From Microbacteriaceae bacterium (GTDB lineage: Bacteria > Actinomycetota > Actinomycetes > Actinomycetales > Microbacteriaceae), in contig JAAZFP010000318.1 of assembly GCA_012511645.1 (NCBI GenBank), positions 1 through 18,576 on the forward strand: a stretch of 18,576 nucleotides of DNA, read 5' to 3'. The translations under genes were made by a program, and so were the position numbers. Shown here piece by piece: positions 1-7,896 of the stretch (positions are counted from its first letter, which is position 1; every line of letters begins with the position of its first letter). Under the pieces are notes generated by a model. The model ran no database searches. It saw nothing but the letters and a program-made list of their open reading frames with translations, and was not told the DNA's origin.

Positions 1-1002
1 GGCGCCTTCGATGTCGCCCGTTTCAATTTCAAGGTTCGGAATTGAGTCGGCACGGGTGCCCTCGCTGAGCACCAGGTTTCGGTTCTGCTCGTAGCTGTCA
101 GTGCCTGTTGCATTCCGACGGATCAACACATCGCCGATCCAGACGGTTCGTGCACCCTCGCCCTGCAGCGCACCCTTATAGGTGACCCGGCTGCGGGTGT
201 GGGGTGCGTTATGGTCCAGGAAAACCTGCTGTTCGAGATGCTGGCCTGCGTCGGCGAAGTAGGCACCATAGGCCTCGCCATTGGCGCCCTCTTGGTCGAG
301 GTGAATTGATGGGTTGATACGCACCACCTCACCACCGAGTGAGACCAGCACATGTTTCAGCGATCCGTCGCGTCCCACGGTTGCATGATGACTTGCGAGG
401 TGCACTGCAGAGTCTGCCCACTGCTGCACACTCACGACCGTGAGATGTGCGCCGTCTCCCACGACAATCTCAAGATTCTCGGTGAGGTGTGCTTCGCCCG
501 TGTTCTCAAGAATCACAACACCGCGTGCATTCGGCAATGCTTCGATAATCGTGTGCCCAGCTCGTGGCGTGTTGCCGAGTGCTGAGCGGCTGACGGTTAC
601 CGTCACGGATTCTTCAGACGCCACCGTTACCAGATGGGCTTCGGTGGCGGCGGTCCATGCGGCTGCCGCAGCACGCTCTTCGGGAAGGCCTGCGCGGCCG
701 ACCCGAGCATCGTCAATCGCGATCCAATCGCTCGACACACCAGGTACCTCGGCAACGGTCATCGGTACTCGTTCACCGTTCAAGTCACCGTTGAGCAATG
801 ACTCGAGTTTCGCAACGGGGGCAAACTTCCACTGTGCCTCGCGGCCAATGACCTTCTCGAAATCATCACGGCTGGTCGAGGTGAACCGTGCACTTCGCGT
901 CTGAACGGGTACGCCCCGTGCTGCCGCATCAGCATCCCAGCCGCCATCGGAATGAGCCTTGAAACCGTGCTGCGCCGTTTCAGTGCTTTCAGTAAGCGAC
1001 AT
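1..1002 (-). CDS. sufD: SufD, Fe-S cluster assembly scaffold subunit (C-terminus outside window)
   Basis: SufD partners SufB in the SufBCD complex, the cytoplasmic scaffold on which Fe-S clusters are built. I translated the minus strand from the ATG at 1002 and the frame stays open to base 1, giving 334 residues with no stop. The visible part ends in a family-typical stretch, QNRNLVLSEGTRADSIPNLE followed by IETGDIEGA, just before the conserved histidine region, so roughly the last 60-80 residues lie beyond the window. Other SufD-like segments are FLDHNAPHTRSRVTYKG and GARTVWIGDVLIRRNATGTD. The start codon overlaps the sufB stop by one base (TAATG), which implies translational coupling in one operon. 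sufC, the ATPase, would be expected next, to the left of the window. No frameshift was seen in the lines I translated. SufB paralogy was considered, but the full SufB is next door and this copy lacks SufB's cysteine motifs. Confidence 0.93.
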   Translation of the reverse strand, partial: MSLTESTETAQHGFKAHSDGGWDADAAARGVPVQTRSARFTSTSRDDFEKVIGREAQWKFAPVAKLESLLNGDLNGERVPMTVAEVPGVSSDWIAIDDARVGRAGLPEERAAAAAWTAATEAHLVTVASEESVTVTVSRSALGNTPRAGHTIIEALPNARGVVILENTGEAHLTENLEIVVGDGAHLTVVSVQQWADSAVHLASHHATVGRDGSLKHVLVSLGGEVVRINPSIHLDQEGANGEAYGAYFADAGQHLEQQVFLDHNAPHTRSRVTYKGALQGEGARTVWIGDVLIRRNATGTDSYEQNRNLVLSEGTRADSIPNLEIETGDIEGA

Positions 1003-2420
1003 TATCCGACAGATCCTTCCATGCCCATCTCAATGAGCTTGTTCAACTCGAGTGCGTATTCCATCGGCAGCTCACGAGCAATCGGCTCAATGAACCCGCG
1101 AACGATCATCGCCATTGCTTCTTCCTCTGCGAGCCCGCGGCTCATCAGATAAAACAGCTGTTCCTCGCTGACGCGAGAGACCGTCGCCTCGTGGCCAAGC
1201 TCGGCGTCATCGGTACGAATGTCGATCGCGGGGTAGGTATCACTTCGCGAAATGCGATCTACGAGCAACGCATCACACACCACCGAGTTTGCGGAGTGAT
1301 GAGCTGCGGCGTCGATGCGAACCTCACCGCGGTAGCCGGTGCGGCCTCCCCCACGCGCAATCGACTTTGAAAGAATCGACGACTTTGTGTGCGGTGCCAT
1401 GTGAATCATCTTGGCGCCAGCATCCTGGTGCTGACCTGGGCCAGCAAACGCAACAGACAGGGTTTCACCCTTGGCATGTTCACCAGTCAGGTAGATCGAA
1501 GGGTACTTCATAGTGACCTTCGAACCGATGTTGCCATCAACCCACTCCATCGTCGCGCCCTCTTCTGCCATGGCACCCTTGGTGACGAGATTGTAGACGT
1601 TGTTCGACCAGTTCTGAATCGTCGTGTAACGCACGCGGGCGTTCTTCTTCACGATAATCTCAACATTGGCCGAGTGTAGTGAGTCCGATTTATAGATGGG
1701 TGCGGTGCAACCCTCGATGTAGTGCACATAGCTGCCCTCATCAGCGATGATCAGCGTGCGCTCAAACTGGCCCATGTTCTCGGTGTTGAAGCGGAAGTAT
1801 GCCTGCAATGGAATCTCCACATGCACACCCTTCGGCACATAGACAAACGAACCACCAGACCACACTGCAGTGTTCAAGGCAGCAAACTTGTTGTCGCCAG
1901 AAGGAATCACGGTGCCGAAGTACTCCTTGAAAAACTCCGGATGTTCCTTCAACGCGGTGTCGGTGTCCATAAAGATGACACCCTGCTCTTCCAGGTCCTC
2001 ACGAATTTGGTGATACACGACCTCAGACTCGTACTGGGCTGCGACACCGGCGACGAGCCGCTGGCGCTCAGCCTCGGGGATGCCGAGTCGCTCGTAGGTG
2101 TTCTTGATCTCTTCTGGCAGTTCTTCCCACGAGGTGGCCTGCTTCTCAGTCGAGCGCACGAAGTACTTGATGTTGTCGAAATCGATATCGCTGAGGTCGG
2201 CACCGAACGTCGGCATCGGTTTGCGTTCGAAAATTTGCAGCGCTTTCAAGCGACGCTCGAGCATCCACTCTGGCTCGTCTTTCAGACGAGAAATGTTGCG
2301 AACGACCTTCTCGCTCAGGCCACGTTCAGCGGTTTCACCGGCGGAATCTTGGTCGTGCCAGCCAAATTCGTACACCCCCAGCCCTTCGAGCTCTGGGCGG
2401 TCAATCAGCACTTCAGGCAT
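1002..2420 (-). CDS. sufB: SufB, Fe-S cluster assembly scaffold
   Basis: SufB is the core scaffold of the SUF iron-sulfur assembly complex. The protein shows the expected beta-helix core. Numbered from the longer start at 2435, it has the cysteine of EGCTAP at 243, the cysteine of VVCDALL at 387 (matching E. coli C405) and the histidine of LGHEAT at 415 (matching H433). It ends in the conserved FIEPIARELPMEYALELNKL segment. Length is about 472 residues, normal for the family, and there is no intein such as mycobacterial SufB carries. Two in-frame ATGs exist, at 2435 and 2420. I prefer 2420 because GAGGGA at 2428-2433 sits 7 bases before it, while the upstream ATG has no clear ribosome site; the resulting N-terminus MPEVLIDRPELEGLG is also family-like. 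It is the first gene of the suf operon here. No sufR-like regulator precedes it, unlike in mycobacteria. Confidence 0.96.
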   Translation of the reverse strand: MPEVLIDRPELEGLGVYEFGWHDQDSAGETAERGLSEKVVRNISRLKDEPEWMLERRLKALQIFERKPMPTFGADLSDIDFDNIKYFVRSTEKQATSWEELPEEIKNTYERLGIPEAERQRLVAGVAAQYESEVVYHQIREDLEEQGVIFMDTDTALKEHPEFFKEYFGTVIPSGDNKFAALNTAVWSGGSFVYVPKGVHVEIPLQAYFRFNTENMGQFERTLIIADEGSYVHYIEGCTAPIYKSDSLHSANVEIIVKKNARVRYTTIQNWSNNVYNLVTKGAMAEEGATMEWVDGNIGSKVTMKYPSIYLTGEHAKGETLSVAFAGPGQHQDAGAKMIHMAPHTKSSILSKSIARGGGRTGYRGEVRIDAAAHHSANSVVCDALLVDRISRSDTYPAIDIRTDDAELGHEATVSRVSEEQLFYLMSRGLAEEEAMAMIVRGFIEPIARELPMEYALELNKLIEMGMEGSVG

Positions 2421-2427
2421 CGTGTCA

Positions 2428-2433
2428 TCCCTC
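2428..2433 (-). promoter_or_regulatory. Ribosome binding site deciding the sufB start
   Basis: GAGGGA on the minus strand lies 7 bases ahead of the ATG at 2420. It begins inside the alternative upstream ATG at 2435, so the two starts exclude each other in practice. This supports the shorter SufB. Confidence 0.6.
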
Positions 2434-2675
2434 ATTTGTCTTTGCGCTCAATCAACGTTGCGCACGCGAAAGCCGAGTGCACATCTCGTTCATGCAGCGG
2501 TGCAGTATTCTGGGCGTCGGAAGAAACCAACATCGAGTGTGTGAGGCGGTTGCTGCACACAGCTCCGAATTTTGGCTTCAGCCGACGCAACCACAGCTTC
2601 CTATTCTACAGACTCCAGAGTAAATGGGGAATGGCGCGCCATGCGCTCTCAGCGAAGTAGAGGGAAGGGCTTGAG

Positions 2676-2680
2676 AGGAG
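2676..2680 (+). promoter_or_regulatory. Ribosome binding site supporting the TTG start of ctaA
   Basis: AGGAG, within GAGAGGAG, lies 6 bases before the TTG at 2687. It is the main reason for accepting a non-ATG start for ctaA. Confidence 0.65.
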
Positions 2681-2686
2681 CACCAG

Positions 2687-3592
2687 TTGTCGAATTTCCC
2701 CACCACCCAGACAGGGTTCCGTGCACCACGAGCACTTCGCGTGTTCGCATGGGTCTCGTTTGTCCTGAACGTGGTGATTATCGCGACTGGTGGCGCGGTT
2801 CGACTCACCGGCTCGGGGCTCGGATGCACCGAGTGGCCGCTGTGCACCGCGGACTCATTGATTACGACTCCCGAGATGGGCGTCCACGGGATCATCGAGT
2901 TTGGCAACCGCACCATTAGTGGGCCGCTCCTTCTCGCTGCCATCATCGTGTTCGTTCTGAGTCTCCGTGTTCGCCACCAGCGTCGCGACTTGCCGGTCAT
3001 CAGCGGCATCGTACTTGGTCTGGTTGCGCTGCAAGCCCTCATCGGCGGATTTGTGGTGTGGATGCATCTCAACGCAAACCTCGTCGGTGTGCACTATGTG
3101 ATCTCACTGGTCATCGTCTGCATTGCGGCTGCCTTCCTGGTTCGCTTGTACGAACAACCTGGATTGCGCGAGCGTGCAGTCACCGTGCCGTACCTGGCGG
3201 TTACTCACCTCACCACCGTCGCCATGGCCGTCACCATCCTCATTGGCGTGCTTACCACCGGCGCAGGGCCTCACTCGGGCGACGAAAACGTGGTGCGCGA
3301 TGGCTTTGACGCGACCCTGCTCTCCCACTACCACGCGTGGCCCGGCTATATCGCCCTTGCGCTCACCGTAACGTTGGTGGTCTGGGCCGTAATCGCGAAG
3401 TTTCGCACCCTGCGTTGGACCTTCGCGCTGCTCGCTTCGCTCATTGTCCAAATTGTGGTGGGGGTCTACCAGGCACGCAACGGTCTGCCGCCGTTTGCTG
3501 TCGGTGTGCACATGGTACTTGCATCACTCACTGCAGCGGCCATGACCGTCGTTGTGCTTCGGCTGAAGCGGCCAGTGAGCCACGCCCACTAG
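2687..3592 (+). CDS. ctaA: Heme A synthase (CtaA/COX15 family)
   Basis: CtaA oxidises the C8 methyl of heme O to a formyl group, giving heme A for aa3-type cytochrome oxidase in the cytoplasmic membrane. The 301-residue protein has about eight hydrophobic helices in two related halves. Visible marks are the extracytoplasmic cysteine pair C47 and C53 in GLGCTEWPLC, the catalytic-region motif HGIIEFGNR (H68, E71), H136 in GVHYVIS, H214 and H216 in SHYHAWPG, and H275 in VGVHMV; these fit the family's heme-ligand histidines. The start is TTG, supported by AGGAG at 2676-2680, 6 bases upstream; no in-frame ATG or GTG fits as well. It is divergent from sufB and convergent with ctaB, which makes its substrate. 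The stop-to-stop gap to ctaB is only 34 bases. Confidence 0.93.
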   Translation: MSNFPTTQTGFRAPRALRVFAWVSFVLNVVIIATGGAVRLTGSGLGCTEWPLCTADSLITTPEMGVHGIIEFGNRTISGPLLLAAIIVFVLSLRVRHQRRDLPVISGIVLGLVALQALIGGFVVWMHLNANLVGVHYVISLVIVCIAAAFLVRLYEQPGLRERAVTVPYLAVTHLTTVAMAVTILIGVLTTGAGPHSGDENVVRDGFDATLLSHYHAWPGYIALALTVTLVVWAVIAKFRTLRWTFALLASLIVQIVVGVYQARNGLPPFAVGVHMVLASLTAAAMTVVVLRLKRPVSHAH

Positions 3593-3626
3593 ACCGTCTC
3601 GGCGTCGAAGCAGAAGAAAAGCGCGA

Positions 3627-4562
3627 CTAGAACGGCAGCAGTGGGTCAACTGCAATCGCGAGCGAGAGCAGCGAGAGATAGCTGATTGAGCCATGGAAGA
3701 CTCGCATCGGGCTGCCCTCTTGGCCTCGAATAGCCGAGCCGTACAGGCGATGCGCTTCGAAGATGAAGTAGCCACCGCTCAGGATCGCAACCACCGTGTA
3801 GACGATGCCCATGTGGGCGACGGGGATGAGCAGCAAGCTGGAAACAACCGTTGCCCATGTGTAAAGAATGATCTGCAGCCCCACGGTCACGCGACCTCGA
3901 ACGACGCCGAGCATCGGCACCCCGGCGTTCGCGTAGTCATTGCGGTACTTCATTGAGAGCGGCCAGTAGTGTGGCGGCGTCCACAAGAAAATAACGAGGA
4001 AGAAGATCCACGCGGGCCAGTCAAGTGAGCCCGTCACTGCGGCCCAGCCAATCAGTACCGGGAAACATCCGGCGATGCCGCCCCAGATAATGTTCTGCTC
4101 ACTATGGCGCTTGAGGACCATCGTGTAGATCACCACATAGAAGAAGATTGCAGCGGCAGAGAGCGCTGCTGCCAGCCAGTTCGTCGTGAGCCACAGCCAG
4201 GCCACAGAGAGCCCACCCAGCACCCATGAAAAGATCAGGGCGTTCCGGTCGCTAATTTCACCCGTGACAAGCGGTCGGTTCGCGGTGCGCTTCATCTTTC
4301 GATCCATGTCACGATCGAGATAGCAGTTAAACGCTCCCGCGGAGCCGGCGCTCATGGCACCACCGAGCAAGGTGGCAAGCACAAGCCACAGATTTGGCAG
4401 CCCCTGCTGAGCGAGAATCATCGCGGGAACGGTCACCACGAGCAACAGCTCCATGACGCGAGGCTTCGTCAGTGAAACGTACGCCTTCACCGTTCGCCAA
4501 AAACCCAGCTTCTCAGGGTGAGAAACCGTTGAATTGGTGGTGAGAGTATCGGTAGACATCAT
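3627..4562 (-). CDS. ctaB: Protoheme IX farnesyltransferase (heme O synthase)
   Basis: This UbiA-superfamily membrane enzyme transfers a farnesyl group to heme B to make heme O, the substrate of CtaA. From the ATG at 4562 it is 311 residues long with about nine hydrophobic helices. The first aspartate-rich motif is N79-x3-D83-x-D85-x-D87 (NCYLDRDMD). The next conserved blocks are KRTANRPLVTG (91-101), NIIWGGIAGCFPVLIGW (157-173) and TPPHYWPLSMKYRNDYANAG (195-214), which holds the second motif. The usual MLPV after this block reads MLGV here. An in-frame start 22 codons upstream (4628) exists, but it would run back over the promoter-like region and past the tkt side of the palindrome. ATG codons at 4562 and 4559 follow AGGTAG and match the family length better. 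It is divergent from tkt and convergent with ctaA. The name cyoE is an equivalent label. Confidence 0.93.
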   Translation of the reverse strand: MMSTDTLTTNSTVSHPEKLGFWRTVKAYVSLTKPRVMELLLVVTVPAMILAQQGLPNLWLVLATLLGGAMSAGSAGAFNCYLDRDMDRKMKRTANRPLVTGEISDRNALIFSWVLGGLSVAWLWLTTNWLAAALSAAAIFFYVVIYTMVLKRHSEQNIIWGGIAGCFPVLIGWAAVTGSLDWPAWIFFLVIFLWTPPHYWPLSMKYRNDYANAGVPMLGVVRGRVTVGLQIILYTWATVVSSLLLIPVAHMGIVYTVVAILSGGYFIFEAHRLYGSAIRGQEGSPMRVFHGSISYLSLLSLAIAVDPLLPF

Positions 4563-4581
4563 CTCTATGCTACCTGCTCGC

Positions 4582-4610
4582 GCGATAGGCTTAGCTGTGA
4601 TGCTCGTCAA
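4582..4610 (-). promoter_or_regulatory. ctaB: Candidate ctaB promoter
   Basis: On the minus strand TTGACG (4605-4610) is a near-consensus -35 hexamer. TATCGC (4582-4587), a poor -10, follows after exactly 17 bases. Initiation would fall about 20-25 bases before the preferred ctaB start. The -35 lies inside the 16-base palindrome at 4601-4616. The -10 is weak, so this is tentative. Confidence 0.35.
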
Positions 4611-4616
4611 CGAGCA
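4601..4616. promoter_or_regulatory. 16-base palindrome between ctaB and tkt, possible operator
   Basis: TGCTCGT-CA-ACGAGCA is a perfect inverted repeat with 7-base arms and a 2-base centre, in the spacer between the divergent ctaB and tkt genes. The centre is too short for a stable hairpin loop, which favours a dimeric protein binding site over an RNA structure. It covers the candidate ctaB -35 and ends 35 bases before the tkt start codon. The binding protein is unknown. Confidence 0.4.
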
Positions 4617-4651
4617 CTCACGCGACAAGAAGACTTTAGAGAGGCCGGTAC

Positions 4652-6745
4652 GTGGGCAACGAACTGCAGTGGGAAGAGCTTGATCGTCGGGCGGTTGATA
4701 CCGCTCGAGTGCTTGCGGCAGATGCGGTAGAAAAAGTCGGCAATGGCCACCCGGGAACAGCGATTAGCCTCGCGCCTGTCGCGTACTTGCTCTACCAGAA
4801 AGTCATGCGCCACGACCCATCAGACCCCAACTGGGTGGGCCGTGATCGGTTCATCCTCTCCGTCGGCCACAGCTCTCTCACCCAATATGTACAGCTCTAC
4901 CTTGGTGGGTTTGGGCTCGAACTGGGCGACATCGAATCGCTGCGCACTTGGGGCTCAAAGACGCCAGGTCACCCTGAGTACGGGCACACCGACGGAGTCG
5001 AAATCACCACAGGGCCGCTCGGACAGGGGCTCGCTTCAGCGGTTGGCTTTGCATATGCACAACGGTACGAACGCGGGCTGTTCGATCCGAAATCTCCGGA
5101 TGGAGAGAGCGCGTTTGATCACTTCACCTATGTGATCGCTGGCGACGGCGATTTGCAAGAGGGCGTCACCGCTGAGGCTTCCTCGCTTGCTGGGCATCAG
5201 GAGCTCGGCAATCTCATTGCAATCTACGATTCCAACCAGATCTCCATTGAAGATGACACCGACATCTCATTCTCCGAAGATGTCGCTCAGCGATACGAAG
5301 CGTACGGTTGGCAGGTTATCGAGGTCGACTGGCGCAAGCCCGACGGATACACGGAAGACGTGCACGAGCTCTACCGCGCGATACTCGAAGCCCAGGCTGA
5401 CCGTGCTCGACCATCGATGATCATTCTCAAGACCATCATCGGTTGGCCCTCACCAGGGAAGCAGAACACCGGCGGCATTCACGGTTCGGCACTCGGTGCA
5501 GACGAACTCGCTTCGCTCAAACGCGAACTTGATTTCGATCCAGATCAGCATTTTGTGGTTGCTCCCGAGGTCATTGAACACACGAGATCACTGCAGGCAC
5601 GGGCCTCTGCGGCTCGTGCGGAGTGGCAGCAGCAGTTCGATCAGTGGGCTCAAGGGCGCCCCGAAGCACTGGCCCTGTTTGACCGGCTCGAACGCGAAGA
5701 GCTCCCCGAAGGCGCAGAAGCGGCGTTGCCCGCGTTTGTGGCAGGCACGAGTGTGGCCACTCGTGCCGCATCAGGCAAGGTGCTCAATGCGCTTGCCCCA
5801 CTGATGCCAGAACTCTGGGGTGGTTCAGCTGACCTTGCTGGTTCCAACAACACCACCATCGATGGCGCGGCCTCATTTGTTCCGGTGCGTCGTTCCACAA
5901 GCAGCTGGACCGGCAACGCATACGGCCGAGTGCTTCACTTCGGCATTCGTGAACACGCAATGGCTGCGATCCTCAACGGCATTCAGCTGCACGGAAAGAC
6001 TCGCAGCTATGGCGGCACCTTTCTGCAATTCGCTGATTACATGCGTCCAGCTGTTCGCCTGGCAGCGCTTATGAACATTCCAAGCATCTTTGTGTGGACC
6101 CACGATTCTATTGGGCTCGGGGAAGACGGCCCGACGCATCAGCCAGTTGAACACCTAGCATCTCTGCGAGCGATCCCGAATCTGGCTCTCGTACGTCCTG
6201 CCGACGCAAATGAAGTCTCGGTTGCGTGGCATGAGATCCTCACCCGTCACGGTGGCCCAACTGGCATTGCGCTCACTCGCCAGAATGTGCCGGTGTTTGC
6301 TCGATCTTCTGGTGATGCACACGGTGACCTCTGTGCTTCTGCAGAAGGAGTTCGAAGGGGCGCATATGTGCTTGCAGACTCCCCTACGAACGATCTTGAC
6401 GTGATTCTGATTGCGACAGGCAGCGAGGTGCAGCTCGCTCTTGAGGCCAGAGATCAGCTTTCAGCTGAGGGAATCGGCGCACGGGTCGTATCGGTCCCCT
6501 GTGTCGAATGGTTCGCTGAACAACCGGCTGAGTACCGAGAATCAGTGCTTCCTTCCAAGGTGACCGCGCGGGTCAGCGTTGAGGCAGGCATCGCCCTCGG
6601 ATGGCGCGAATGGGTGGGCGATCGCGGTCGTTCGGTCAGCATCGAACAGTTTGGCGCTTCCGCTGACGCTGCCACCATGTTCACCCAGTATGGAATCACG
6701 GCGAATGCCGTGGTAGATGCGGCAAAGGAATCGTTGGCGAGCTAG
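4652..6745 (+). CDS. tkt: Transketolase
   Basis: Transketolase moves two-carbon units between sugar phosphates in the non-oxidative pentose phosphate pathway, using thiamine diphosphate. The protein is 697 residues, a full-length family size. The N-terminal cofactor domain has NGHPGTA (H33), GHSSLTQY (H73), EYGHTDGVE (H112), GPLGQG (121-126) and the thiamine diphosphate motif GDGD at 164-167 closing with N195. The central pyrimidine-binding domain has HFGIREHAM with the activating glutamate E434, then THDSIGLGEDGPTHQPVEH (H484). A C-terminal domain follows. The start is GTG, with AGAGAGG at 4638-4644, 7 bases upstream. It heads a three-gene operon with tal (33 bases downstream) and pgi. The gene is divergent from ctaB across a short spacer with a palindrome. 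All catalytic landmarks are intact. Confidence 0.97.
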   Translation: MGNELQWEELDRRAVDTARVLAADAVEKVGNGHPGTAISLAPVAYLLYQKVMRHDPSDPNWVGRDRFILSVGHSSLTQYVQLYLGGFGLELGDIESLRTWGSKTPGHPEYGHTDGVEITTGPLGQGLASAVGFAYAQRYERGLFDPKSPDGESAFDHFTYVIAGDGDLQEGVTAEASSLAGHQELGNLIAIYDSNQISIEDDTDISFSEDVAQRYEAYGWQVIEVDWRKPDGYTEDVHELYRAILEAQADRARPSMIILKTIIGWPSPGKQNTGGIHGSALGADELASLKRELDFDPDQHFVVAPEVIEHTRSLQARASAARAEWQQQFDQWAQGRPEALALFDRLEREELPEGAEAALPAFVAGTSVATRAASGKVLNALAPLMPELWGGSADLAGSNNTTIDGAASFVPVRRSTSSWTGNAYGRVLHFGIREHAMAAILNGIQLHGKTRSYGGTFLQFADYMRPAVRLAALMNIPSIFVWTHDSIGLGEDGPTHQPVEHLASLRAIPNLALVRPADANEVSVAWHEILTRHGGPTGIALTRQNVPVFARSSGDAHGDLCASAEGVRRGAYVLADSPTNDLDVILIATGSEVQLALEARDQLSAEGIGARVVSVPCVEWFAEQPAEYRESVLPSKVTARVSVEAGIALGWREWVGDRGRSVSIEQFGASADAATMFTQYGITANAVVDAAKESLAS

Positions 6746-6778
6746 TCTCCATCGAGAGCCGTAGAGAGGAATCTGTCC

Positions 6779-7885
6779 ATGGCAAACTCGCGTACCGAGG
6801 CATTACAGGCCGCAGGTGTGAGCATTTGGTTCGACGATCTCTCGAGAGATCGCATTGACAGCGGTAGCCTGTCAACGCTTATCGCCGACTACTCGGTGGT
6901 TGGCGTGACCACAAACCCCTCGATTTTCGCACAAGCTATTGGGGCCGGCTCAGGCTATTCCGACGCTATTTCCCGGGCGGCTGCTGACGGCGCAGGAGTC
7001 GAGGAGACGGTCTTCCGCTTGATGTGTGCTGACGTTGCTGATGCATGTGACGTATTCTCCGAGGTCTACGCCGCCTCACAAGGCATAGACGGTCGTGTAT
7101 CCATCGAGGTATCCCCCGAGCTCGCCCACGATGCAGATGCGACTGCAGCACAGGCCAAGGTTCTGTGGCAGCAGGTCGATCGACCCAACGCCATGATCAA
7201 AATTCCGGCAACACGCGAGGGATTGAGCGCAAACGCCGACACGATCGCGGCTGGAATCAGTGTCAATGTCACCCTGATCTTTAGCGTGCCACGCTACCGA
7301 GAAGTGATCACTGCGTACCTCACCGGACTTGAGCGGGCGCGTGTGGCTGGCCATGACCTTTCAGGGATCCATTCCGTCGCATCGTTCTTCATCTCCCGAG
7401 TTGATAGTTTGGTTGACTCGAAACTCCGCGAGCTCGGAACTGCTGAAGCACATGAACTCTGTGGTCAGGCGGGTATCAGCGGAGCTCGCCTGGCCTACGA
7501 AGCGTTTGAACAGGCGTTCTCCTCTGAGCGTGCCGCGGCGTTGCTCGCACACGGTGCGAATATCCAGCGTCCGCTCTGGGCATCAACCGGAGTGAAGGAT
7601 CCGAGCTTGCCCGACACAATCTATGTGTCGGAACTGGTCGCTGACAACGTGGTGAACACAATGCCCGAACAGACCTTGCGCGCCTTTGCCGATCACGGGA
7701 GCACCCGTGGTGACACGATTACCGCGAACTATCGCGCGAGTGACTTGATCTGGAACCGGTTGGATGGCCTCGGCATTGATTACCAGGAAGTCACCGATCA
7801 GCTTGAGCAAGAGGGCCTCACCAAGTTTCAAGCATCATGGTCTGAACTCCTCGAAACCGTCAGCCAACAGCTCGTAGAAAAGTAG
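6779..7885 (+). CDS. tal: Transaldolase
   Basis: Transaldolase transfers a dihydroxyacetone unit from sedoheptulose-7-phosphate to glyceraldehyde-3-phosphate through a Schiff base. The 368-residue protein shows GVTTNPSIF (42-50) and the active-site lysine K141 in AMIKIPAT. The C-terminal half includes RPLWASTGVKDPS, typical of the longer actinobacterial/cyanobacterial transaldolases rather than the short E. coli TalC type. The ATG start follows AGAGAGGA (6763-6770) at 8 bases. It lies 33 bases after tkt and 11 bases before pgi, all on one strand, so the three genes are probably co-transcribed. In the M. tuberculosis locus zwf and opcA follow tal; here pgi follows instead. Confidence 0.96.
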   Translation: MANSRTEALQAAGVSIWFDDLSRDRIDSGSLSTLIADYSVVGVTTNPSIFAQAIGAGSGYSDAISRAAADGAGVEETVFRLMCADVADACDVFSEVYAASQGIDGRVSIEVSPELAHDADATAAQAKVLWQQVDRPNAMIKIPATREGLSANADTIAAGISVNVTLIFSVPRYREVITAYLTGLERARVAGHDLSGIHSVASFFISRVDSLVDSKLRELGTAEAHELCGQAGISGARLAYEAFEQAFSSERAAALLAHGANIQRPLWASTGVKDPSLPDTIYVSELVADNVVNTMPEQTLRAFADHGSTRGDTITANYRASDLIWNRLDGLGIDYQEVTDQLEQEGLTKFQASWSELLETVSQQLVEK

Positions 7886-7896
7886 AAAAGAAGCAC

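Larger units (their letters stand above)
2421..2686. promoter_or_regulatory. Divergent intergenic region between sufB and ctaA
   Basis: These 266 bases separate the divergent sufB and ctaA starts and must hold both promoters. I see no gene. A dyad TGTGTG (2538-2543) and CACACA (2556-2561) with a 12-base spacer lies near the middle. On the minus strand, TTGGTT followed 15 bases later by AATACT is a weak candidate sufB promoter. On the plus strand, TATTCT at 2602-2607 could be a -10 element for ctaA, but no good -35 sits at the right distance. Promoter placement is uncertain. Confidence 0.35.

Noticed and set aside
1002..2420. Possible intein in SufB, as in mycobacteria
   Set aside because: The SufB sequence is continuous and of normal length, with no splice-junction motifs.
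1722..2660. A 312-codon plus-strand open frame opposite sufB, running into the sufB-ctaA spacer
   Set aside because: It is mostly the reverse complement of a highly conserved SufB, and its composition shows no protein family signature. A real gene would also have to cross the shared promoter region.
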